Shown here: positions 1-4,041 of the stretch, piece by piece | Layout of the letters: each line of letters starts with the position of its first letter | How positions within the stretch are numbered: the first letter of the stretch is position 1 | Assembly (NCBI GenBank): GCA_964587505.1 | Contig: CAZPLD010000036.1 | Coordinates: 1-6,207 of the forward strand | Source: 2-01-FULL-41-26 sp964587505 | GTDB lineage: Bacteria; Patescibacteriota; Minisyncoccia; 2-02-FULL-40-12; GWA2-44-9 | Reading direction: 5' to 3' | DNA: 6,207 nt | The notes under the pieces: generated by a model | Told to the model about the DNA's origin: nothing | What the model saw: the letters and a program-made list of their open reading frames with translations, nothing else | Database searches by the model: none | Program-made: the position numbers and the translations under genes

Positions 1-184
1 TGTTCTTGTTCCGGTACTTCTTGTTAAGCGCCTTTATCCTGACCTCCCCCACCAAATTCAAGCTTACTTCAACATTTTTATCTTTTACGTGAAGTTCCTT
101 TATTCCTGCATCTAAAATCTCTTTAAAAAATTTTCCGCTTGGGGATTTTTGTGACGTATGATTTTTGAAAACAAGGTCTAACAT
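1..184 (-). CDS. ybeY: YbeY, rRNA maturation endoribonuclease (N-terminal part, runs off the left edge)
   Basis: The minus-strand frame opens with ATG at 184-182 and stays open to the window edge, giving about 61 residues starting MLDLVFKNHT. The stretch VEVSLNLVGEVRIKALNKKYRNKN near the edge matches the N-terminal half of YbeY, where a beta strand is followed by the 'I..LN..YR.K' segment just before the conserved PTDVLSF region. The zinc-binding histidine motif lies outside the window. In the known family YbeY is a metal-dependent endoribonuclease used in 16S rRNA 3'-end maturation and ribosome quality control. The start overlaps the stop of the upstream DGR reverse transcriptase by one base (TGATG) and no Shine-Dalgarno sequence is visible, so translation is probably coupled. 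Identity rests on the N-terminal third only. Confidence 0.82.
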   Translation of the reverse strand, partial: MLDLVFKNHTSQKSPSGKFFKEILDAGIKELHVKDKNVEVSLNLVGEVRIKALNKKYRNKN

Positions 185-1113
185 CAGAGAGATTTTATCA
201 CAGATTTGATTTTATTGGTATTGCCATGTTTTAGCAATCCCAAGTAAGAACTCATAGCCTCGGGTTTATTGCCTACCTTAACTGTTTTGAGCATCCTCCT
301 CTTGGTAGTTGTCCTCAATACTCTATGGTTGGGAAAATGCACCCAGCCGAGAAAATCAACTCCGGAAGAGAAGGTTTTGATAAAAATCTTGTTGGGATGA
401 AGTTCTAGTTTTAACCTTTCTTTCAAAAAGTTGCCCATTTTGGGAAGCGTCTCTTCGAGCCACGCTTTATCTTGAGAAAATACCACAAAATCGTCAGCAT
501 AGCGGATATAGTATTTAGTTTTAAGTTTGTGCTTAACAAACTGATCAAATTCATTCATATAGATATTCACGAATAGCTGTGAGGTTAAGTTTCCAAGAGG
601 CAGTCCTCGACCTGGAGCTGACGAGAAGCTGAAAATAACTCTTTCCAAAAGCCAAATAATATTCCGGTCAGAAATATACTTTTTGAGAATACCCGATAAA
701 ATCTCGTGATCAATGTTCTCAAAGAATTTCCTGATATCACATTTTAAAATCCAGCAAGTTCGAGTATTATTTTTGCTTACCTGATGCCCGAATTTACGGA
801 ACCGACTTAACGCCTTATGACTACCCCTGTTCAACCGGCAAGAGAATGAGTCGGATACAAAAGTCCTGTCAAAGAATGGGTAGAGTTGACGATAGATGGC
901 ATGGTGGAGCAACCGGTCGCGGACCAATGACTTGTGAATCTGTCTGGGTTTGGGATCATTGATACAAAACGCTTGATATGACCCGTGGTTATATGTATGA
1001 TTGGCAAGTTCTTGGTGAAGCTGGATGATATTATCCATTAAAGACAGGCTAAATTCCTGGACATCTTTTCTTTTTCTTTTACCTTTGATAAATTCTTTCC
1101 ATGCCTCAAGCAA
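184..1113 (-). CDS. Diversity-generating retroelement (DGR) reverse transcriptase
   Basis: This 309-residue reverse transcriptase has the motifs in order: KCDIRKFFENID (residues 124-135, catalytic D126), GRGLPLGNLTSQLFVNIY (168-185), YIRYADD (202-208, catalytic DD) and VDFLGW (252-257). The LPLGN.TSQ form of the motif around residues 171-179 is typical of DGR enzymes rather than group II intron or retron enzymes. No maturase or endonuclease domain follows. With Avd it should copy the template repeat RNA with adenine-directed errors. The called start is TTG at 1113, with no Shine-Dalgarno. The frame stays open upstream to a TAG just beyond the G tract, and codons such as FSEVISLDNLLEAW resemble the usual N-terminus of the family, so the true start may lie about 10-20 codons upstream. 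The TGA stop overlaps the ybeY ATG. No clear promoter was found. Confidence 0.95.
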   Translation of the reverse strand: MLEAWKEFIKGKRKRKDVQEFSLSLMDNIIQLHQELANHTYNHGSYQAFCINDPKPRQIHKSLVRDRLLHHAIYRQLYPFFDRTFVSDSFSCRLNRGSHKALSRFRKFGHQVSKNNTRTCWILKCDIRKFFENIDHEILSGILKKYISDRNIIWLLERVIFSFSSAPGRGLPLGNLTSQLFVNIYMNEFDQFVKHKLKTKYYIRYADDFVVFSQDKAWLEETLPKMGNFLKERLKLELHPNKIFIKTFSSGVDFLGWVHFPNHRVLRTTTKRRMLKTVKVGNKPEAMSSYLGLLKHGNTNKIKSVIKSL

Positions 1114-1167
1114 ATTATCTAAACTAATAACTTCACTGAAACTATGACAAAATTCAATCCTTTTACG

Positions 1168-1178
1168 CCCCCCCCCCC
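1168..1178 (+). repeat. 11-base C homopolymer at the 5' end of avd
   Basis: Eleven consecutive C (G on the minus strand) lie between an ATG at 1144 and the Avd reading frame starting near 1188. At this length the upstream ATG is out of frame and meets TGA at 1207; a length of 12 or 9 restores the fusion. The tract also sits in the stretch upstream of the reverse transcriptase start. It could be a slipped-strand switch or an assembly or sequencing error. Confidence 0.9.
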
Positions 1179-1187
1179 TACGCTACT

Positions 1188-1535
1188 TTGCCGATTATCC
1201 AAAAGCTGATTGTTGCCTATAAATTGTGGCATAGTTATTTTATTAGATTAGAGAAAATCAACCGGTATTCTATCGGTCTAAAAATTGATAATCTGTTTAT
1301 CGAAACCACGGAACATTTATTTATTGCGGCTCACAAAAACCGTGAACAAAAAGGATTTTATCTTACCAAAGCCTCGGACTCTCTTGATATGCTAAAATTT
1401 ATTTTACAGATATCCTGGGAAATAGAAATACTGGACGTAAAGAAATATATAGCGTTATCAAACCCCCTAAATGAGGTAGGCAAAATGCTCGGCGGCTGGC
1501 AAAAGCAAACAAAAACTCCGCAAAGGAGTTTTTGA
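1188..1535 (+). CDS. avd: Avd-family DGR accessory protein (four-helix bundle), possibly frameshifted at its 5' end
   Basis: The 115-residue product fits the bacterial Avd / S23-type four-helix bundle family: PIIQKLIVAYKLWH at the start, RYSIGLKIDNLFIETTEHL in the second helix, LDMLKFILQISWEI in the third and VGKMLGGWQKQTKTP at the end. In known DGRs Avd forms a basic pentamer that binds the reverse transcriptase and template RNA and is needed for mutagenic homing. The called start is TTG at 1188 with no Shine-Dalgarno. An ATG at 1144 gives MTKFNPFTPPPP and then meets an 11-base C run at 1168-1178; one extra C (or two fewer) would join that ATG to the Avd frame, so the real start may be 1144. 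The gene is on the plus strand, opposite to every other gene here and antisense to the RNA downstream of the template repeat. Its last codons and TGA lie inside a terminator hairpin. Confidence 0.88.
   Translation: MPIIQKLIVAYKLWHSYFIRLEKINRYSIGLKIDNLFIETTEHLFIAAHKNREQKGFYLTKASDSLDMLKFILQISWEIEILDVKKYIALSNPLNEVGKMLGGWQKQTKTPQRSF
1511..1533. terminator. Bidirectional Rho-independent terminator between avd and the template repeat
   Basis: A perfect 9-bp stem (AAAAACTCC at 1511-1519 with GGAGTTTTT at 1525-1533) encloses a 5-base loop. Runs of T follow the stem on both strands, so it can end avd transcription (plus) and transcription through the template repeat (minus). It lies inside the last codons of avd and only 15 bp beyond the 3' end of the template repeat. 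Confidence 0.8.
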
Positions 1536-1548
1536 ACGAAGAGATTTT

Positions 1549-1655
1549 CGAGAGAACCTGATTGCCAGCATTCCACTCGTTCAGGTTGGCAACCGAGTTG
1601 ACGTTCACGTTCCAGCCACCGTAGTTCGGGTTCCAGTTCGCGTTGACCGCCCAAG
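1549..1655 (-). repeat. DGR template repeat (TR), 107 bp
   Basis: Read on the minus strand this 107-bp segment is the donor copy of the variable repeat at 1950-2056. It is rich in AAC and AAT: in the frame of the target gene it would encode eleven Asn codons and one Tyr codon (pattern WNVNVNSVANLNEW). It matches the variable repeat at all 82 non-adenine positions and differs at 18 of 25 adenines. It lies outside any plausible gene and should act as an RNA template for the reverse transcriptase. The short open frame across it is incidental. The strand of the adenines sets the template RNA as minus-strand transcribed, the same direction as the reverse transcriptase and target gene. Confidence 0.96.
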
Positions 1656-1876
1656 CTCTGTGCAAAGCACCGCCATTACCACTGTCCTTTGAATACTCTT
1701 AGAACTGTATCTAATTCGTGAGCTGGCTCACATAGTGCTTCGCACCAAGTATCTTCGTTTTTAGGGTTCCTATATTCAAATCCTTAAAAGCACACCCGGA
1801 GTTCGGCCGCCGATGTCCAGTTGAAGGTCAGCAGATTCGCCTAATATCCGAATCTATTTTATAGAAATTAAAACGA
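1656..1876. other. Non-coding stretch 5' of the template repeat with small hairpins and a short open frame
   Basis: No convincing gene lies here. On the minus strand it should hold the promoter and 5' part of the template RNA. Small hairpins are visible: GTGC/GCAC at 1660-1670 just outside the template repeat, GTGC/GCAC at 1735-1745, GTGAG/CTCAC at 1718-1731, and a 7-bp stem AGATTCG/CGAATCT at 1833-1855. A 35-codon open frame (minus, 1783-1676) reads in a protein-like way (for example NPKNEDTWCEALCEPAHEL) but has no start codon, so it may be a remnant. A weak promoter-like pair (TTGCCG at 1884-1879, 17-bp spacer, TAAAAT at 1861-1856, minus) overlaps the hairpin upstream; I give it little weight. 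Confidence 0.4.
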
Positions 1877-1906
1877 GCCGGCAACAGTTTCGATACTGTT
1901 GCCGGC
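1877..1906. other. 12-bp hairpin/cruciform just downstream of the variable repeat; possible terminator
   Basis: GCCGGCAACAGT (1877-1888) and ACTGTTGCCGGC (1895-1906) form a perfect 12-bp stem with a 6-base loop. On the minus strand it begins about 31 bp after the target gene stop and 43 bp after the end of the variable repeat. GC-rich inverted repeats at this place are known in DGRs to raise homing efficiency, probably as a cruciform. Its minus-strand 3' side runs into TCGTTTTAATTT, so it may also terminate the target gene transcript. Confidence 0.75.
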
Positions 1907-1937
1907 CCAAGGACCAAGTTCCCGAGGAACCCAGTCC

Positions 1938-2543
1938 CTATCCGACTTGCGAGAGAACCTGAAGGCCAGCAATCCACTCGTCCAGGACGGCAACCGAGTC
2001 GACGTTCACGCCCCAGCCACCGCAGCGCGGGCGCCAGCGCGCGCGGACCGCCCAAGGCGCGCCGTTCTCATCATCAAGAACATACGCGAGATTCGCGCGT
2101 CCATTGACAAGGAGCGGACCCGCTTGGCCATGACCCTGTGCTTCGATTACCTGATAGAATTGGCCCAGCTTGATGAAGCGCCTGGACTGCGGACCGATAG
2201 CGACCATGATCTCGGGGTCGTGTTTGCCCAGCAGGAGCGTGTTCACCGCGAGCTCACCGGCCGGCACATCCTGGCTTTTGCCGAAGAGCTTCGGGATCCG
2301 CTCATCAATGTAGCCGAACTTCACCTTGGGATTACCCTTGGTGAAGCTTTCGCTGATGACGAACCGGCGAGCAACCACAGACACCTTCCGCTCGAAGTTG
2401 AGGATGTTGCCCCGACGGATGGCCTCGTCTCGATCGACGAGAACACGCTCGCTGCGCAGCAATCCCTTGGCGCCTTCCGTGCCGTCGAGTCGGTTGAAAA
2501 CCGCCTCGACGCTTACGTCTTCAACGTAAAGGTTGTACTTCAT
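1938..2543 (-). CDS. DGR target (variable) protein with hypervariable C-terminus
   Basis: This 201-residue protein carries the variable repeat at its C-terminus (residues about 163-198), which marks it as the DGR target. The C-terminal part (PWAVRARWRPRCGGWGVNVD and onward) has the spaced W, G and V pattern seen in many DGR variable proteins, which usually adopt a C-type lectin fold; that fold is inferred. The N-terminal 160 residues I cannot assign to a named domain. There is no signal peptide or membrane segment, so the protein is probably cytoplasmic or exported by an unseen route. Changed residues relative to the template are 167, 169, 171, 173, 174, 178, 182, 186, 188, 191 and 194. The ATG at 2543 has a strong GGAGG nine bases upstream and a consensus promoter. 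The gene is clearly more GC-rich than its neighbours, hinting at a different origin. Confidence 0.9.
   Translation of the reverse strand: MKYNLYVEDVSVEAVFNRLDGTEGAKGLLRSERVLVDRDEAIRRGNILNFERKVSVVARRFVISESFTKGNPKVKFGYIDERIPKLFGKSQDVPAGELAVNTLLLGKHDPEIMVAIGPQSRRFIKLGQFYQVIEAQGHGQAGPLLVNGRANLAYVLDDENGAPWAVRARWRPRCGGWGVNVDSVAVLDEWIAGLQVLSQVG
1950..2056 (-). repeat. DGR variable repeat (VR), 107 bp, in the 3' end of the target gene
   Basis: Gapless match to the template repeat at 1549-1655. All 18 differences are at positions where the template has A on the minus strand (T on the plus strand); the 82 C, G and T positions are identical. Eleven codons are altered, among them AAC to CGC four times, AAC to GGC, GTC or GAC, AAT to CTT or ATT, and TAC to TGC. 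One Asn codon (residue 180) is unchanged. The final 12 bases at the 3' end on the minus strand (CAGGTTCTCTCG) are unaltered and fit the place where the homing initiation site is expected. Confidence 0.96.
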
Positions 2544-2552
2544 GATCTCTCT

Positions 2553-2557
2553 CCTCC
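2553..2557 (-). promoter_or_regulatory. Strong Shine-Dalgarno site of the target gene
   Basis: GGAGG on the minus strand, nine bases upstream of the ATG at 2543. Its first two G are also the last two bases of the hairpin at 2556-2570, so folding could partly mask ribosome binding. Confidence 0.8.
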
Positions 2558-2640
2558 GGCTGATAGCCGGTATTGTTCCCCGTCTGTTAGACAGGTAGCC
2601 ACGCTACGCGGCAGTTAAGGTGCTGGTGGAAATACCACTA
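2556..2640 (-). promoter_or_regulatory. Structured 5' leader of the target gene
   Basis: The predicted mRNA leader is about 97 bases, long for such a compact region. From 5' to 3' on the minus strand it can form GCCGC/GTGGC with a 5-base loop (2612-2598), CCTGTCT/AGACGGG with a 3-base loop (2595-2579), and CCGGCT/AGCCGG with a 3-base loop (2570-2556), the last touching the Shine-Dalgarno. I do not recognise a riboswitch class. It may control translation or simply stabilise the mRNA. Confidence 0.5.
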
Positions 2641-2647
2641 TTATTTA

Positions 2648-2676
2648 ATTATACGCCTTTTCAAGATAAATGTCAA
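2648..2676 (-). promoter_or_regulatory. Consensus sigma-70-type promoter of the DGR target gene
   Basis: On the minus strand TTGACA (2676-2671) and TATAAT (2653-2648) are separated by exactly 17 bases, matching the consensus at all 12 positions. Transcription should begin near 2640. It lies just after the terminator at 2684-2709, so the target gene is an independent, probably strongly expressed unit. Confidence 0.85.
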
Positions 2677-2683
2677 CCACACC

Positions 2684-2709
2684 AAAAACCGCCATTTCTA
2701 GCGGTTTTT
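2684..2709. terminator. Bidirectional Rho-independent terminator between the tRNA-like element and the target gene
   Basis: AAAAACCGC (2684-2692) and GCGGTTTTT (2701-2709) form a perfect 9-bp stem with an 8-base loop; T runs follow on both strands. On the minus strand it would end transcription coming from yqeY and the tRNA-like element, eight bases before the target gene promoter begins. Confidence 0.85.
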
Positions 2710-2744
2710 GTTTACTCTTTACGAGTCTAGTCTGGTGACTCAAA

Positions 2745-2867
2745 AGCTCAGTCTTGACAGTAATTACATCTTATCAAAGACTGTCATTAAAGTCAAGTGT
2801 TGATATTTTTTCTATCCTGGACCCGCGGGGAATCGAACCCCGAAGACTCAGCTGTCAAGACTAAGCT
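2745..2867. repeat. Inverted copy of the tRNA-like anticodon arm (16-base inverted repeat)
   Basis: AGCTCAGTCTTGACAG at 2745-2760 is the reverse complement of 2852-2867 with one mismatch. The second copy is the anticodon-arm segment of the tRNA-like element. A further 7-bp pair, TGACAGT (2755-2761) and ACTGTCA (2780-2786), lies between. No gene lies in this stretch. Confidence 0.75.
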
Positions 2868-2886
2868 CGCCAACCAGGCCGAGCCC
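2818..2886 (-). tRNA. tRNA-like element, probably a degenerate tRNA or tRNA pseudogene
   Basis: On the minus strand a perfect T-arm (CGGGG, TTCGATT, CCCCG) is followed by CGGGTCC and A, which pairs over 7 bp (two G-U) with GGGCTCG at 2886-2880, as in an acceptor stem with discriminator A. The anticodon stem TTAGT/GCTGA (two G-U pairs) holds the 7-base loop CTTGACA. By that fold the anticodon is TGA (Ser), but base 37 would be C and there is no long variable arm; the sequence TTGACA alone looks like a Val GAC loop, which fits the A discriminator better. The element is only 69 bases: the 5' half of the D-stem is missing, since one GCTCG would have to serve both acceptor and D-stem. No CCA is encoded. 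A collapse between neighbouring GCTCG-like repeats would explain this. Function is doubtful. Confidence 0.5.
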
Positions 2887-2896
2887 AGGTGCTGTA

Positions 2897-2924
2897 AAGA
2901 TAACAAATAAAATGTAAACTTCAA
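2897..2924 (-). promoter_or_regulatory. Weak promoter-like pair upstream of the tRNA-like element
   Basis: TTGAAG (2924-2919) and TATCTT (2902-2897) on the minus strand are spaced by 16 bases and would start transcription a few bases before the tRNA-like 5' end. The match is modest and the region is AT-rich, so this could be chance. Confidence 0.25.
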
Positions 2925-2925
2925 C

Positions 2926-3393
2926 TTATTTTGTGAGTTCTTCTTTGACCAACCGGTTGACCAATTGTCCGTCGGCTTTGCCTTTTATTTTAGCCATTAC
3001 TACTCCGATTAATTTGCCCATGTCTTTCATGTCTTTGACTCCGGCCTGTCCTGAGCTTACCGAATGGATTTCGGCAATGGCTTTTTGGACCTCTGTCCTA
3101 ATCGCGTCTTCCGACATCTGCTCGGGCATATATGCCATCAGCATTTCGGCTTCTTTTCTTTCCCCTTCGGCAAGTTCAGGACGTCCGCCTTTTTCAAATT
3201 GTTCCACGGAATCCTTTCTTTTTTTTATCTCCGATGCAATAACCGCAATAACGTCATCGTCCGTAAGTTCGCTTCTTTTTTCAATCTCTTTATTTTTGAT
3301 AGCCGCCAAAACCATGCCTAAAACCATCCGTTTTTCTTTGTCTCCGGCTTTCAAAGCATCTTTTACGTCCTGCTGAATTTTTTCTTTTAACAT
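2926..3393 (-). CDS. yqeY: YqeY / GatB-related domain protein
   Basis: The 155-residue product is close to the usual length of about 150 for the GatB/YqeY family and matches end to end. It has an N-terminal helical part (MLKEKIQQDVKDALKAGDKEK, then R.VLGMVLAAIKNKEIEKR), a middle segment with S.EQFEKGGRPELAEGERKE and LMAYMPEQMSE, and a C-terminal subdomain with DMGKLIGVVMAKIKGKADG before LVNRLVKEEL. The C-terminal part resembles the tRNA-binding tail of GatB of the tRNA amidotransferase; the exact role of stand-alone YqeY is not established. The ATG lies one base after the rpsU stop and has no separate Shine-Dalgarno, so translation is likely coupled. rpsU-yqeY is a conserved pair in many bacteria. 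Confidence 0.9.
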   Translation of the reverse strand: MLKEKIQQDVKDALKAGDKEKRMVLGMVLAAIKNKEIEKRSELTDDDVIAVIASEIKKRKDSVEQFEKGGRPELAEGERKEAEMLMAYMPEQMSEDAIRTEVQKAIAEIHSVSSGQAGVKDMKDMGKLIGVVMAKIKGKADGQLVNRLVKEELTK

Positions 3394-3394
3394 T

Positions 3395-3661
3395 CTACAA
3401 ATCTAATTTTTGTTTCATTTTGCGTTTCTCCTCGTCAAAAGTATCTTCGTCGTATTTGCCTAATTTTTCCAATTTCCTTCTTAATTCGCTCAAATGCAAA
3501 CCCATGATTGCGGCATTCTTTTCTTTCCTTTCGGTTTGCTTCTTCTCCCGATGCTGGGATTTTTTGGCTTTAATCAAAACTCCGCTTTGCTGGACAAAGC
3601 GGTTAAAACGCCTCAATAAACTTCCTACACTTTCATTTGGTTTTCGTTTTACTTCAACCAT
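3395..3661 (-). CDS. rpsU: Small ribosomal subunit protein bS21
   Basis: This 88-residue very basic protein matches bS21: VEVKRKPNESVGSLLRRFNR at the N-terminus and a long Lys/Arg/Glu-rich helix after it (KAKKSQHREKKQTERKEKN). It is longer than the roughly 70-residue classical form, with a C-terminal acidic and basic tail (KYDEDTFDEEKRKMKQKLDL). In the 30S subunit bS21 sits near the anti-Shine-Dalgarno end of 16S rRNA and helps initiation. The ATG at 3661 has a good GGAGG seven bases upstream, in contrast to the coupled yqeY that follows. The gap of 35 bases to the HIT gene upstream holds that site and could hold a promoter, but none is clear. Confidence 0.92.
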   Translation of the reverse strand: MVEVKRKPNESVGSLLRRFNRFVQQSGVLIKAKKSQHREKKQTERKEKNAAIMGLHLSELRRKLEKLGKYDEDTFDEEKRKMKQKLDL

Positions 3662-3668
3662 ATATAAT

Positions 3669-3673
3669 CCTCC
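3669..3673 (-). promoter_or_regulatory. Shine-Dalgarno site of rpsU
   Basis: GGAGG on the minus strand, seven bases before the ATG at 3661. It is one of only two clear Shine-Dalgarno sites in the window (the other belongs to the DGR target gene) and fixes the rpsU start. Confidence 0.75.
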
Positions 3674-3696
3674 CTTCTAAATAATATGTTAACACA

Positions 3697-4041
3697 TTAA
3701 TCTTTAACTATCTTCGGTCCCAGCTTCTTCCCGCCCAACAAGTGGATGTGAAAATGCGGAACCAATTTTCCTCCATGGTCGCCTTCATTAACCACTAAGC
3801 GGTATCCTCTTTCCAAACCTTGCTCATGAGCCATTCTGTCTGCAAGCAGAAATGCCCTACCAAGCAGTTCGGCGCCATTAACAAAATCTTCTATTTTCAA
3901 AAAATGTTCTGTGGGAATTATCAATAAATGAACCGGGGCCTGCGGATGTATATCTTTTATCACCCAAAACTCTTTGTCCGTATAAACAACATCGGCCTTC
4001 AGCTCTCCTTTTATAATTTTACAAAATACATCCGTAATCAT
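3697..4041 (-). CDS. HIT-family (histidine triad) nucleotide hydrolase/transferase, HinT-like
   Basis: The 114-residue product is full length for a HinT-like protein. The N-terminus DVFCKIIKGELKADVVYTDK is the usual start of the family, followed by VIKDIHPQAPVHLLIIP and the histidine triad HFHIHLLGG at residues 96-104, where the central His98 would be the nucleophile. Asn85 in VVNEGDHGG is also typical. Members hydrolyse AMP- or GMP-linked phosphoramidates and related nucleotides in the cytoplasm; the natural substrate here cannot be told. Its ATG overlaps the hisS stop by four bases (ATGA), so the two are translationally coupled, which fits the known ability of HinT enzymes to act on aminoacyl-adenylates, though that link is only inferred. 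Confidence 0.93.
   Translation of the reverse strand: MITDVFCKIIKGELKADVVYTDKEFWVIKDIHPQAPVHLLIIPTEHFLKIEDFVNGAELLGRAFLLADRMAHEQGLERGYRLVVNEGDHGGKLVPHFHIHLLGGKKLGPKIVKD

Noticed and set aside
1399..1665. Minus-strand open frame across the template repeat as a second target gene
   Set aside because: The Asn-rich part is the template repeat itself; upstream there is no gene body and downstream it reads antisense avd. It is a template, not a coding gene.
1899..2618. Long plus-strand open frame (239 codons) across the target gene
   Set aside because: It is the antisense of the GC-rich target gene, lacks a ribosome site, and the minus-strand gene has a promoter, Shine-Dalgarno and the TR/VR evidence.
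2754..2783. TTGACA on the plus strand at 2754-2759 as a promoter
   Set aside because: No matching second box lies at 16-18 bases, and no plus-strand gene follows.
2933..3376. Plus-strand open frames over yqeY and rpsU
   Set aside because: Shadows of well-recognised minus-strand genes; the products are low-complexity Ser/Phe/Leu-rich.
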